Shown here: positions 18,262-26,288 of the stretch, piece by piece
Position numbering within the stretch: the first letter of the stretch is position 1
Layout of the letters: each line of letters opens with the position of its first letter
Source: JAJZQZ01 sp963790415
Lineage (GTDB): Bacteria; Actinomycetota; Thermoleophilia; RBG-16-64-13
Length of the DNA: 64,000 nucleotides
Assembly (NCBI GenBank): GCA_963790415.1
Contig: CAWBOK010000005.1
Coordinates: forward strand, 120,814 to 184,813
Direction: 5' to 3'
Notes under the pieces: model-generated
What the model was told of the DNA's origin: nothing
Database searches by the model: none
Seen by the model: the letters and a program-made list of their open reading frames with translations, nothing else
Made by a program: the position numbers and the translations under genes

Positions 18262-19487
18262 TCATGACAGGTCGTCGCACAGCATCCGGGCCAACTCCAT
18301 CGCCCCGTCATGACCGTCCAGTCGACCGGAGAGCGAGCGCGCCTTCTCGGCCATCGCGGACGAGCCGAGCGTCTCGCGCAACGCCGAGGTGAGCGTCCGG
18401 GGGGAGAGCCGCTTGTAGCTGAGCGGCTCCAGGCCGATGCCGAGTTCGCGCACCCGGCGCCCCCAGTAGTACTGGTCCATCACGTGAGGAACTACCACCT
18501 GCGGCACGCCCGCCCGCGCCGCGGTCGTCGTCGTGCCCGCGCCTCCGTGATGCACAACGGCCGCGAGGCGCGGGAAGAGCCGGCCGAACGAGACGTGCCC
18601 GATGGCAAGGCAGCCGTCGGGCGTGCTCCTGCCGGCGACTTCTACCCACTTCTCCGGGACGATCGCACGGACGTTGAGCGCAGCCGCTGACTCGACGACG
18701 ACGTCGAGCAGGCGCCCCGCGTCTTTCGCGCGCATACTCCCAAACCCCACGTAGACGGGCGGATCGCCGGAGGCGAGGAAGTCCTCCACATGCCGGGGGA
18801 GCGAGTCCGGCTGGAACGACGGTATCGCGCTCACCCGCCTCGTCCCCTCAAGGTCGGCCGGCAGCGGTGCCAACTCCTCGTCGGCCGCCAGCACTCGTTC
18901 GCCTGCCAGACCGAGCATGCGACAGTAGAGGCCCGCCGCGGAGGCCAGACCCCGATCACGCCGCCAACGATTCACCACTCCATCGAGCATCCGGTCGGTG
19001 CTCCACTCCGTTATCCACCACGCGGCTGAGTTGATGGGCTTCGGCCGACGAGACGCCGTATCGGTTGTGGGGGGATGGTGCGTTGACGGGTACCACCTCG
19101 GGCAGACGCACACCGCGCGATAGGGGATCCCGAGCGCGTCCGCCACGTGTGGCGCAGCATACGAGATCCCCGTAGCCACGAGCATATGCGTGCCCTCGGC
19201 GATGGCGGGCAGTTCGGCGAGCGTCTCCGCCGTGAGGACCTTCGTGGCGCGCACCAGCAGCGGAAGAGAACTGAGAGACGCTCCTGTCGTCATGGATGTC
19301 GCCTCGATGAACGGCGTGCACGAGGGCGCTACCGACGGAAGTCGAGACCCGCATCGGCGGCGGCGGCGGCGAACTCGGGAGGGGCGGCGAGGATCACGTC
19401 CGAGCCGCGTTCGACGAGCACGCGACCAAGCGACATGAACGGAGCTACGTCTCCCCACGACCCGATAGTGCACAGCGTGAACCTCAT
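18262..19487 (-). pseudogene. Glycosyltransferase family 1 (macrolide/UDP-glucosyltransferase type), frameshifted
   Basis: The ATG at 19487 (after GAGGAGG) opens with MRFTLCTIGSWGDVAPF, the start of MGT/UGT-type enzymes, and runs to GLDFRR then TAG near 19337. The downstream frame carries on (SVAPS...) for about 350 residues, including VYVGFGSM, HHGGAGTTTTAARAGVPQVVVPHVMDQYYW, cut here to its core: the donor-binding HHGGAGT and DQ residues. One base seems missing in CCGTCGG. Without the shift it would be a normal approximately 408-residue enzyme. Followed by a half attC. Confidence 0.75.
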
Positions 19488-19538
19488 CATGACCTCCTCG
19501 CCCCCGCAGCCGGCGCTCCCTCAGCGCTTGCGCATTCT

Positions 19539-19620
19539 GCCTGGTGTTGCGCATGAGCGGCGGCCCATGCCTCACTGGTTGATACTACCTGACACCGTCC
19601 GATCGATGCCTTTGTTGGGC
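19539..19620 (-). other. attC recombination site
   Basis: 82 bp. Minus-strand R'' GCCCAAC, arm AAAGGCATCGATCGG, right arm CCGCCGCTCATGCGC, then AACACCAGGC, where the R' core GTT is corrupted. It is placed 13 bp after the DUF1697 stop. Confidence 0.68.
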
Positions 19621-19633
19621 AGCGGCACTCCCG

Positions 19634-20175
19634 TCAGACCTCGGCTCTCAGCGCCGCCAGTTTCCGTGCGGTGTTGACGTTTCGCGTGGTCATTCGAGCG
19701 TAGGAGCTGTGTCCCACGATCTTTGTGATCGGGCTACGGTTGCAGTTCTCTCGTTTGAAGTTCCAGACGATGGCCCCATGCGCGTAGACGATGCCCATGG
19801 GCTGCAGGTTTGCCGGCAGTCTTAAGACGAGACTGGGGTTGGCAACGTCGCTGAACAAGTACGCCACGTAGGTCTGTTCGCCGTCGTTACTGCCCCACTC
19901 ACTCGGTATCGACTCCGCAATCTCGATCATCTCAGTCGACGTCTTCACCAACGCAGGGGTCTTCTCGCCAAACGCACGCGCGAGCTCTTCGTCGATGAGT
20001 TGCGTCAGCACGGGGGCGGCATGCCCTCACTCGAACACCACGTTCCCGGAGTTCAGGTGACCACATTGCTGAGCCCGAGCCCCTCCAAGAGACACTTCAG
20101 GGTCTTCATGGGCACGCGAGGGGCCTTGCCAACGTTGATCCCGCGCAACAAGGCAAAGTGCTTCGAGGGGGCCTC
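19634..20175 (-). pseudogene. DUF1697 family protein, disrupted
   Basis: The N-terminal part (KHFALLRGINVGKAPRVPMK, then LGLSNVVT) ends in a frameshift near 20055. In the next frame LNSGNVVFE is followed by an in-frame TGA, and the rest (LTQLIDEELARAF..., VAYLFSD, ending NTARKLAAL) is open to 19634. The pieces align in order with one DUF1697 protein of about 180 residues. Two lesions make this a likely pseudogene cassette between attC sites. Confidence 0.7.
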
Positions 20176-20253
20176 CACTAATGTTCGCACGACGGAGCGT
20201 CGACCAGCAGCATCAGCCCGGTCGCGCCATCCGCTCCGCCTGCACGCTCGTCT

Positions 20254-20338
20254 GCCCAACGTTCTAGGCATGAGCAGACGCGCATACCCTCTCACGTCAG
20301 TCTACCTTCTGGCGTTCTGCTCGATGCCCTCGTTGGGC
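20254..20338 (-). other. attC recombination site, well-formed example
   Basis: 85 bp with R'' GCCCAAC and R' GTTGGGC perfectly complementary. The left arm GGCATCGAGCAGA pairs with TCTGCTCATGCC, leaving one extra C in the left arm. That extrahelical base sets the orientation: the cassette reads on the minus strand. Confidence 0.85.
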
Positions 20339-20343
20339 ACACG

Positions 20344-20613
20344 CTAGCCGTACGTTCGCTTGATGCCCGCGTACGAATCAGCTACCAGTTCCTCTAGAAC
20401 TGCTAGATCGACGTCCGCGAGTCGTTTGATGTAGATGCAGCCCTTGCCGGTCTTGTGCTTGCCCGACTTGGCGAGCAGCCCCGTCGATCCCTCGAGACTC
20501 ACTCCCAGGTAGACGGTGATGGCAGCCTTCCGAGAGGCAAACCCTACGGGGAACCAGTCGCCCTCTTGCCCGCTTGCGGACTTGTAGTGGTAGGTGCCGA
20601 ACCCGATGAGGCC
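20344..20613 (-). pseudogene. DUF1801 family protein, 5'-truncated cassette
   Basis: About 88 residues: GLIGFGTYHYKSASGQEGDW, then GFASRKAAITVYL, KHKTGKGCIYIKRLADVDLAVLEELV. This is the C-terminal two thirds of the DUF1801 / YdhG-like family. The N terminus is replaced by an integrase remnant, without a new start codon. The stop lies 5 bp before the attC. Confidence 0.72.
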
Positions 20614-20691
20614 TGAGTGTAGATCGTCGTCGTGCGCGCTGGGGTGGCCCAAGAGTTCCTGGATGACGCGGATATCGCAGTCCGCTTCGAG
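20614..20691 (-). pseudogene. intI: Integron integrase remnant (third intI copy)
   Basis: 78 bp align with the 3' part of the intI at 26289-27358: translation gives DIRVIQELLGHPS followed by a frameshifted DDDLHS where intI has a TTMIYTH-type active-site segment. Homology stops at the sequence cgcttcgag, the same place where the intI copy at 32212 begins. It is fused directly to the truncated DUF1801 gene. Confidence 0.7.
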
Positions 20692-20823
20692 TAGGACGCT
20701 GCGGTTCTTCTGGGCGATCAGCCATCCGAGGCAGTCCCCCAGGCAGCCGTAGCGACTGCTCCTCGCGGCATCGGGGAACAAGTCAGGTCCGGACTCACAC
20801 ATGCGACGAGAAGGCGAGGTCGA

Positions 20824-22240
20824 ATGATCTCCACACCCCCAGGTGCCGTGCGCGCGCCGGAGTTCCGTGAGGGGCTGGATTGGATCGGCGTGGAACCGAT
20901 CCGGCTGAGCCGGCTGCGCGGGCGTCTGGTGCTCCTGGACTTCTGGACGTACGGCTGAATCAACTGCATGCACGTGCTCCCGCGTGTTCGGGAGATGACG
21001 GAGCGGTTCGCGGACAGCCTGACGAGTATCGGCGTGCACGCCGGGAAGTACCCGACGGAGCGGGTGACCGGGCGAATCGCCGAGGCGTGCGATAGGCTGG
21101 GAGTCGAGCATGCGGTCGTCAACGACCGCCAGTTCCGGGTCTGGCGAGACTACGCGGTGAACGCATGGCCGACGGTGGTGGTGATCGATCCCGAGGGCTA
21201 CATCGCGCTGGTCGCGGCGGGCGAGTTCGATCCGGAGGCGATGAGCGCCGAGCTGACCCGCATAGCGGAACGGTCGCAGTCCCGTGGGACGCTGGTTCGG
21301 GGTCCCGATCCGATAAGGGTGACGCATTCCCACCACGAGGGACCCCTGCGGTTCCCGACGCGGACGATGCTGGCCGGTGCGCGACTGTGGGTTTCGGATT
21401 CCGGGCACGGTCGGGTGCTCGAGTGTGCGTGGAACCCTCAGGACAGAAGCGCCATGGTTCTAAAGAAGCACGGGGGGTTCGCGGAACCGCGAGGCCTGGC
21501 CGCGATCGATGACCGCGTCTATGTCGCGGACCGGGCGGGTCACTCGATATGGAGACTCGATCCAGGCGGCCGCGTGCGCGTCGCCGGTTCGGGCACGTTG
21601 GGCACGCACGCCATCCGGAGCGGCCAGGGCGGAGACGGTCGACCTGCGCTCGCCGTGGGGCCTGGTCCCGACCGACGGGCGTCTCGCCGTGGCGATGGCA
21701 GGAACGCATCAGTTGTGGACGCTGGATCCGCGCAGCGGCTCCCTGTCCCTTCTGGCGGGTACGGGCGCCGAAGCGCTCGTGGACGGCCCGGCGACGAGTT
21801 CGGCACTCGCGCAGCCAACGGGACTGGCGCGGCTGAGTGACGCTTCGCTCGCCTTCGCCGACTCCGAGTCGTCGGCCGTGCGCATCGTAGTCGGGGGTTC
21901 GGTCGGCACGCTCGTGGGCACGGGTCTGTTCGACTTCGGTGACCGCTCCGGAGTGGGCGATGCGGCGCGTCTCCAGCACTGCGAAGACGTAGCCCTCCAC
22001 GGAGACGTCCTCGCGGTGGCAGACACGTACAACGATCGCCTCAAGATGCTCGACCCGGCGACTCGGGAGTGCGTTCCTTGGCCCGGCGAGGCCGGCGAGC
22101 AGGGGTCGCTGCACGAGCCTGGCGGCGTGTGGAGCGACGGGGCCACCATGCTCGTCGCAGACACCGGCGGCCATCGAGTCGTCGTGGTGGAGGCGGACGG
22201 GTCGTTGGTTGAACTGCAGATCGAGTTCAGGATGGAATAG
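20824..22240 (+). CDS. Thioredoxin-like / NHL-repeat protein with TGA at the CxxC cysteine; candidate selenoprotein, frameshifted
   Basis: The ATG at 20824 follows GAGGTCGA. Codon 45 is TGA in FWTYG-TGA-INCMHVLP, where NHLRC2-like proteins have FWTYxCINC, so the TGA replaces the first redox cysteine. The thioredoxin fold continues (GVHAGKYPTE, NAWPTVVVIDPEGY), then NHL beta-propeller repeats (LWVSDSGHGRVLE, VYVADRAGHSIW, VAVADTYNDRLK and LVADTGGHRVVVVE). A frameshift near 21605 splits the propeller. Total length of about 471 codons fits a complete family member. It reads opposite to the cassettes. Either a Sec-containing reductase with one sequencing indel, or a decaying gene. Confidence 0.65.
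20956..20994 (+). promoter_or_regulatory. SECIS-like hairpin after the in-frame TGA
   Basis: 24 nt after the TGA (20956-20958) a perfect 6-bp stem CTCCCG / CGGGAG (20977-20982, 20989-20994) encloses the loop CGTGTT. Spacing and a G within the first two loop bases fit the general bacterial SECIS model. SelB recognition is untested. Confidence 0.45.
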
Positions 22241-22304
22241 GCGTAGTGGTCGCCGTCGAAAGCGACGCCGGAGCGGCAAGGCGACGATACGTGGCCGCCG
22301 GAGC

Positions 22305-22391
22305 GCCCGACGTTGAGCTCATAGGCTGTGCAGCTAGGCTCCAGCCTAGCCGCCTACGGCGTGCGCGTCAGGTTGATCCGCCTCCTAAGCC
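22305..22391 (-). other. Degenerate attC site with mixed arms
   Basis: The minus-strand left arm GGCGGATCAACCTGACGC matches the family at 25555, while the right arm GAGCTCAACGTCGGGC matches the other family. A central hairpin (GGCTAGGCTGGAGCCTAGC) lies between. The DUF3795 stop codon lies inside the left arm. Confidence 0.5.
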
Positions 22392-22853
22392 TCCAGAATG
22401 TATCCCCCACTCGTGGCCACAGTAGATGCAGGCACCGGTGTGCACGCACTGCATCCCGCCACAGTCCGGGCATGCCCACCGATCGCGCTCGGATTCGATG
22501 AAGGCCTCGATGCCTGAATCTCGAATCAGCTCGAGGTTCTCCAGCATGCTCATGCGGTATTTCGTGCGATATCGCGTGTCGAGGCGTCGTAGCCGAGCGC
22601 AGGGGAAGGCATCGCACTCGAAGCAGAAGCCCGATGTGTTCGACCGAGGCGTGTCGCACGTGCGGATGGTGCACGCGAGAACCGACTTCGCCTTGCCGTC
22701 ACCACCCGATCTGCAGCCGGCACATGTGTTCTTGTTCCGCAGGTAACACATGCAGAGACCACAGTTCATGCCGCAGGGAGCGATCAGCTCCGCGTCCACT
22801 GCCTGCGGAAAGCGCTTCTCCCCTGGCTTCACCTTCAGCATCTTCGGCTCCAA
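22368..22853 (-). CDS. DUF3795 cysteine-rich protein
   Basis: 161 residues. Cysteine pairs CGMNCGLCMCYL near residue 27, CAGC near 44, CDTP, CFECDAFPC near 77 and a C-terminal zinc ribbon CPDCGG...CIYCG make a metal-binding protein of the DUF3795 family. Function is unknown. It is a cassette gene whose last codons run into the attC. Confidence 0.8.
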   Translation of the reverse strand: MEPKMLKVKPGEKRFPQAVDAELIAPCGMNCGLCMCYLRNKNTCAGCRSGGDGKAKSVLACTIRTCDTPRSNTSGFCFECDAFPCARLRRLDTRYRTKYRMSMLENLELIRDSGIEAFIESERDRWACPDCGGMQCVHTGACIYCGHEWGIHSGGLGGGST

Positions 22854-22875
22854 GCTGTTCTTCGTCGTTATGGAG

Positions 22876-23160
22876 TCATGGGGCGCCGCTCGATCGACGG
22901 CGGATCCGAGTCTCGGCGATCCGAACGATATCAGCGATGTGTTCGGCGATCTCCGACCAGACCCCGGGGGGTAGATTGTGCTCCAGGCCCTCTATGAGTA
23001 CAAGTGTTGATCGAGGGATCGCCGCCACGGTCGCGCGACTACCGCTAACGTCACACATCACATCGTCGAGGCCGTGGATGACCAGAGTGGGTACGTCGAG
23101 ATGGCGCAGGAGCTCAGTACGATCCCCGAGGGAGACAGATGCCGACATTGCTGAAACCAA
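22876..23160 (-). pseudogene. Alpha/beta-hydrolase C-terminal fragment
   Basis: 94 residues beginning in mid-domain: LLRHLDVPTLVIHGLDDVMC contains the strand-7 acid residue and LIEGLEHNLPPGVWSEIAEHI contains the catalytic His of alpha/beta hydrolases. The nucleophile elbow and lid are missing. It lies directly before the DUF3795 gene with no attC between them, so a deletion probably joined two cassettes. Confidence 0.65.
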
Positions 23161-23204
23161 CTCCCAACGGCTACGACAACCGCACCGGAAGAGCTGCGGG
23201 ATCC

Positions 23205-23293
23205 GCTATGCGAGTCGCGCATGAGCAGACGCCGCTGCGCATCCGGGTCAGCCTACCACCTGGCGTTACACTCGATGCGCCCATTGTGCAGGC
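23205..23293 (-). other. attC site with decayed core boxes
   Basis: Minus-strand arm GCGCATCGAGTGTAACGCC pairs with GGCGTCTGCTCATGCGC, leaving the typical extra C. The outer R boxes are degenerate (GCTATGC at one end, GTGCAGG at the other). It sits upstream of the plus-strand marR gene. Confidence 0.55.
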
Positions 23294-23337
23294 GCAAGCG
23301 GCCCGATGTGCGTCCGCGTTAGGCCAGGAGATCCATT

Positions 23338-23796
23338 ATGCGCACTGCGGAGGAACTTCGCTATCTCGTACTCGCCGCAGAACTTGAAGGCAAGCGGCTG
23401 CTCGCGCGGCAGTTGCGCCCTTTGGGGCTCACCCCCTCCCAAGCAGAGGTGCTGCGCGTGCTCGCTGATAGCGCCCCACTATCCCTGAATGGACTCGGGT
23501 CGTTGCTCGTGTGCGAGAGCGGATCCAGCCCCAGCCGCCTGGTGGACCGAATCGTAGCTCGTCGTCTGGTCGATCGTCGTCCGGGCGCCACGGACGGACG
23601 GGCAGTCGAACTCACGCTCACGCCTGAAGGCGAGCGGCTATCACGGGAAGTCGCAGCGATCGAAGAGGCCATGTACGCGACGATCGACGCCATAGCCGGC
23701 CCTGACATCGGCGTCACGTTGGATTTCCTCCGTGCCTTCATCGACGGGTCGCCGTCGAGCAGGGCCCTCACCCGCCGGATCGCCCGCTCGGAGTGA
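23338..23796 (+). CDS. MarR-family transcriptional regulator
   Basis: 152 residues. The winged HTH includes LTPSQAEVLRVLADSAPLSLN, then LLVCESGSSPSRLVDRIVARRLVDRRPG and the wing RAVELTLTPEGERL. It is on the plus strand, opposite to the cassettes, but bounded by attC sites on both sides, so it may be a reversed cassette carrying its own promoter. The gene controlled is not obvious. Confidence 0.87.
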   Translation: MRTAEELRYLVLAAELEGKRLLARQLRPLGLTPSQAEVLRVLADSAPLSLNGLGSLLVCESGSSPSRLVDRIVARRLVDRRPGATDGRAVELTLTPEGERLSREVAAIEEAMYATIDAIAGPDIGVTLDFLRAFIDGSPSSRALTRRIARSE

Positions 23797-23820
23797 CCTG
23801 AGGGCTCGTCGCGGATCCAA

Positions 23821-23881
23821 GCCCAACGTCTCTTGGCTTGACCTGCGAGCGAGGCGAGTCAGGTCGATCCGTCTGTTAGGC
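23821..23881 (-). other. attC recombination site
   Basis: 61 bp. Minus-strand R'' GCCTAAC, arm GGATCGACCTGACTCGC, arm GCTCGCAGGTCAAGCC, R' GTTGGGC. The stop codon of the acyltransferase gene (TAA) is part of R''. Confidence 0.82.
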
Positions 23882-25054
23882 ATTGCTAGGTCCACCCGGG
23901 GCCTCAGGCCAAGTGGTGCCGTCATCCCGGACACGCTCGAGGCGCTGAGTGCGACCCCGTCGACGCATGCGCTCGTACCCTAGGGCAAGCAGGTGGCTCG
24001 CAACAAGAATGGGAAACGCCGCCAGTGCAGCGGCCCACGAAGGCTGGTTCATCACGCCGAATACAATCGCCAGCCAGCCGATCAGCACCCACTGGATCAC
24101 ATAGATGGCAGTGATGTTGCGGCTAAGCGAGGTGAGATACCGCGGTATCACTCGCCAGGACAGGCGCTCGTCAAGCCACCACATGAGTGACAGCCAAAGA
24201 AGAACGAAACCTGCCAGCATGAACTGCACCGGCAGACCGCTCCGGTAGTAGTCACCGAATGCGAGAACCCCTGTTTCGGCCGGCGCGAGCACGACGACAG
24301 CAGCTCCGACCAGTAGCGCAGCGGTACCGGCATACGTCCAGGACCGAATCAGTCGACGATCCGAGGTCGCCCGGACCGTGAATCCGGCGAGAGACAGCCC
24401 GAGCAGAGGGTAGGTCATCCAGGGGAAGAGCGGGAACGACACCCAGTCGCCGACTCCCCACAGCGGATCCAAGACAACGCCCCCGCCGCTTCCCCAAAGA
24501 AGTGGTGACACCGTCGCCACTCCAGCGGCCATCGCCAAGACGACACGGGGATCTCGCACATACCTCTTGACTGGGGCGAGGAGCGCAAGCGAGAGGCCCG
24601 CCAGCTGGAGGATGTCGATCTCGAAGAACGGACCCCACCAATCAGGGCCGAGCAGGACCTGCACTGCGGGGCCGCCACCGGTCAGCAGGACCGGAATGAT
24701 GAAGCGAAACACGTTGAGCACATAGCCGAACGCACACAGCTTCAACCCACGCATGACCCCACTGCGGATATCATCACCCGCGGAACTCCCGTACAAGAAC
24801 CCCATGACGACCATGAACACCGGTGCAGCGGGAGCGGTCCCCAGAAGCAGGAACCCTTGCCCGAGGACCGATGCCTCCCCGTAGCCCAGGGCGAAGACGA
24901 GCTGCACATGCTGGAGGACCATGAAGATGATCGCCAGGCCGCGCGCCAAGTCGAGGAATCGCAGGCGGCCGTCAATCGTGCGAAACGGCCCAAACCTGCG
25001 CCGAGATGAGTCGGCCGAGACGGAGCCCTCAGTGGGGGCAAGCGATCGCTCCAC
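23876..25054 (-). CDS. Multi-spanning membrane protein, DUF1624 / heparan-glucosaminide N-acetyltransferase-like
   Basis: 392 residues with about ten membrane spans. The opening RLRFLDLARGLAIIFMVLQHV has the R-x-D-x-x-R-G and conserved His of acyltransferase-3 and DUF1624 (HGSNAT-like) families, which move acyl groups across membranes. WWGPFFEIDILQLAGL is also family-like. The substrate is unknown. It is a large cassette gene, and its stop codon lies in the attC. Confidence 0.75.
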   Translation of the reverse strand: MERSLAPTEGSVSADSSRRRFGPFRTIDGRLRFLDLARGLAIIFMVLQHVQLVFALGYGEASVLGQGFLLLGTAPAAPVFMVVMGFLYGSSAGDDIRSGVMRGLKLCAFGYVLNVFRFIIPVLLTGGGPAVQVLLGPDWWGPFFEIDILQLAGLSLALLAPVKRYVRDPRVVLAMAAGVATVSPLLWGSGGGVVLDPLWGVGDWVSFPLFPWMTYPLLGLSLAGFTVRATSDRRLIRSWTYAGTAALLVGAAVVVLAPAETGVLAFGDYYRSGLPVQFMLAGFVLLWLSLMWWLDERLSWRVIPRYLTSLSRNITAIYVIQWVLIGWLAIVFGVMNQPSWAAALAAFPILVASHLLALGYERMRRRGRTQRLERVRDDGTTWPEAPGGPSNA

Positions 25055-25084
25055 GTAGCCTCCTTCTGGCTCAGAGGTCCATGT

Positions 25085-25123
25085 GCCTAACGTGTTGCGC
25101 TTAACCTGCGCGCCACCAGGATG
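25085..25123 (-). other. Truncated attC (right arm retained)
   Basis: Minus-strand CAGGTTAAGCGCAACAC then R' GTTAGGC are intact. The left arm expected at GCCTAAC AAGCGCTTC is replaced by CATCCTGGTGGCGCG directly after the DUF3788 stop. The gene end and half site are fused. Confidence 0.6.
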
Positions 25124-25537
25124 CTAAGGCTTCAACTTCACGGCCACTAGTTCTTCCACGCCCGCCAGATCGTCGCGGCCGGTGACCACGATCCTCACAG
25201 AACGGCCTTCGACATACGGCTTCGCGGATCGGATGGCCGCGTGAAGCTCCTGTCGAACCCGGCCGGCAAGCGCTGCGTCGGTCGCGCGCTGTCCCAGGAC
25301 CACTGTCACCTCGAACTGGTTGGCTTTCGGTATCAAGTAGAACAGCGCGCGCCCGCCCTCGCACACCTTCAACGCCCACGGCCCGTTCTTGCTGTACCGC
25401 TTCCACTCGCAGGTGACTCCATTCCGGTCATGGGTGAGCGCCTGAAACGCAGCATGGGACATGCCCAGCAGACCGACCAGCTCGTCGTCGTCCGGCGCTG
25501 CGCTATCGTGGACAGGCTTCGGCTCTACCTCTGCCAC
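25124..25537 (-). CDS. DUF3788 family protein
   Basis: 137 residues. DDDELVGLLGMSHAAFQAL, CEWKRYSKNGPWALKV, ALFYLIPKANQFEVTVVLG and AKPYVEGRSVRIVV followed by DLAGVEELVAVKLKP cover the DUF3788 domain end to end. Function is unknown; the family is common in mobile cassettes and toxin-like contexts. It is a one-gene cassette. Confidence 0.82.
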   Translation of the reverse strand: MAEVEPKPVHDSAAPDDDELVGLLGMSHAAFQALTHDRNGVTCEWKRYSKNGPWALKVCEGGRALFYLIPKANQFEVTVVLGQRATDAALAGRVRQELHAAIRSAKPYVEGRSVRIVVTGRDDLAGVEELVAVKLKP

Positions 25538-25554
25538 CGCACCTCCTCCAGTCG

Positions 25555-25614
25555 GCCGAACGTGTTACGGATAACCTGCGAGCGAAGCGAGTCAGGTTGA
25601 TCCGTTTGTTCGGC
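25555..25614 (-). other. attC recombination site, best example in the window
   Basis: 60 bp. Minus strand: R'' GCCGAAC, arm ACGGATCAACCTG, loop, arm CAGGTTATCCGT, spacer, R' GTTCGGC. R boxes are fully complementary and the arms pair except for one extra C in the left arm, the extrahelical base of attC. It lies 11 bp after the hicA stop. Confidence 0.88.
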
Positions 25615-25624
25615 GTGCGTCCCA

Positions 25625-25837
25625 TCAAAGATCCTCTGGACGCAGCCCGCCATGCTTGGCGATCCTCGCCAGCATCCTCGGGCCGATCTCCTCGCGGTCG
25701 TGGAAGGCGAAGACAAGGTTGGGCCAGCCGGGACGACTGAGGATGAGATGGGAGCCGGTCTGGCGTTCGACCGTCCAGCCGATGCGCAGCAGAGCCGCGA
25801 GGACGAGCTTGGCGCGGGTGCTGGGCCAGTCGCTCAC
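25625..25837 (-). CDS. hicA: HicA-type mRNA interferase toxin
   Basis: 70 residues. LRIGWTVERQTGSHLILSRPG contains the double-stranded-RNA-binding-like core with G-x-S-H, the catalytic His of HicA. The GTG start overlaps the hicB stop (GTGA). It cleaves mRNA when free of HicB. First cassette after the putative attI. Confidence 0.88.
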   Translation of the reverse strand: MSDWPSTRAKLVLAALLRIGWTVERQTGSHLILSRPGWPNLVFAFHDREEIGPRMLARIAKHGGLRPEDL

Positions 25838-26049
25838 GCAGCGGCGAAGGAGATGTTCAGGTACTCGCGCCCGGCCTCTTCGTTCTCGAGCCGGTCCGCG
25901 ACGACGCGCAGAGCGAGAGCCTGCACGCGAGCGATGGCGTCGTCCTGGCTCACGCCGTAGGCGAGCACGCCCGGCAGCTCGACCACCTCGGCAATCCAGC
26001 GCCCGTCGGTCTCGCGCTCAAGCTCGATTCGAAAGACGACCGGCATCAC
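25834..26049 (-). CDS. hicB: HicB-type antitoxin
   Basis: 71 residues. FRIELERETDGRWIAEVVELPGVLAYGVSQDDAIARV is shown only in part here; the strand-strand-helix with ELPGV and a G-x-x-x-xDA pattern is the HicB fold. Short form without a C-terminal HTH. GGGAGGTGA precedes the ATG. The order hicB-hicA is the reverse of the commoner hicAB order but well known. Confidence 0.85.
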   Translation of the reverse strand: MMPVVFRIELERETDGRWIAEVVELPGVLAYGVSQDDAIARVQALALRVVADRLENEEAGREYLNISFAAA

Positions 26050-26120
26050 TCACCTCCCTGAGACAACACGACAAGGATACTACTCCGCCTCGCGTACGGA
26101 AGACGCTGCGAGCCTGCTAC

Positions 26121-26240
26121 GCCCAACAATACGTCGGCAGTCTGCCGAACTCCACCTCGACCGCGTTCGTGTCTGCATCTGCACATCGACGGCGGGCGAC
26201 GGCTGCCAAGTCGAGCGTCTTTCTTCAGCGGAGACGGTCC
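26121..26240 (-). other. Putative attI site 3' of the integrase
   Basis: On the minus strand a core site GTTGGGC (26127-26121) lies about 165 bp past the integrase stop and before hicB. The hairpin TCGGCAGACTGCCGA and an arm CGCTCGACTTGGCAGCCG precede it. No complete attC can be folded, so a primary attI site with hicBA as first cassette is the better reading. An attC relic is the alternative. Confidence 0.45.
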
Positions 26241-26288
26241 CGCGCCGCCCAGTGACACCCACTGCATGGGCGGACTGTATGTGTCGTG

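Noticed and set aside
20020..20060. In-frame TGA in the DUF1697 gene as selenocysteine
   Set aside because: DUF1697 proteins have no catalytic cysteine at that place, and a frameshift lies just beside it, so decay is simpler.
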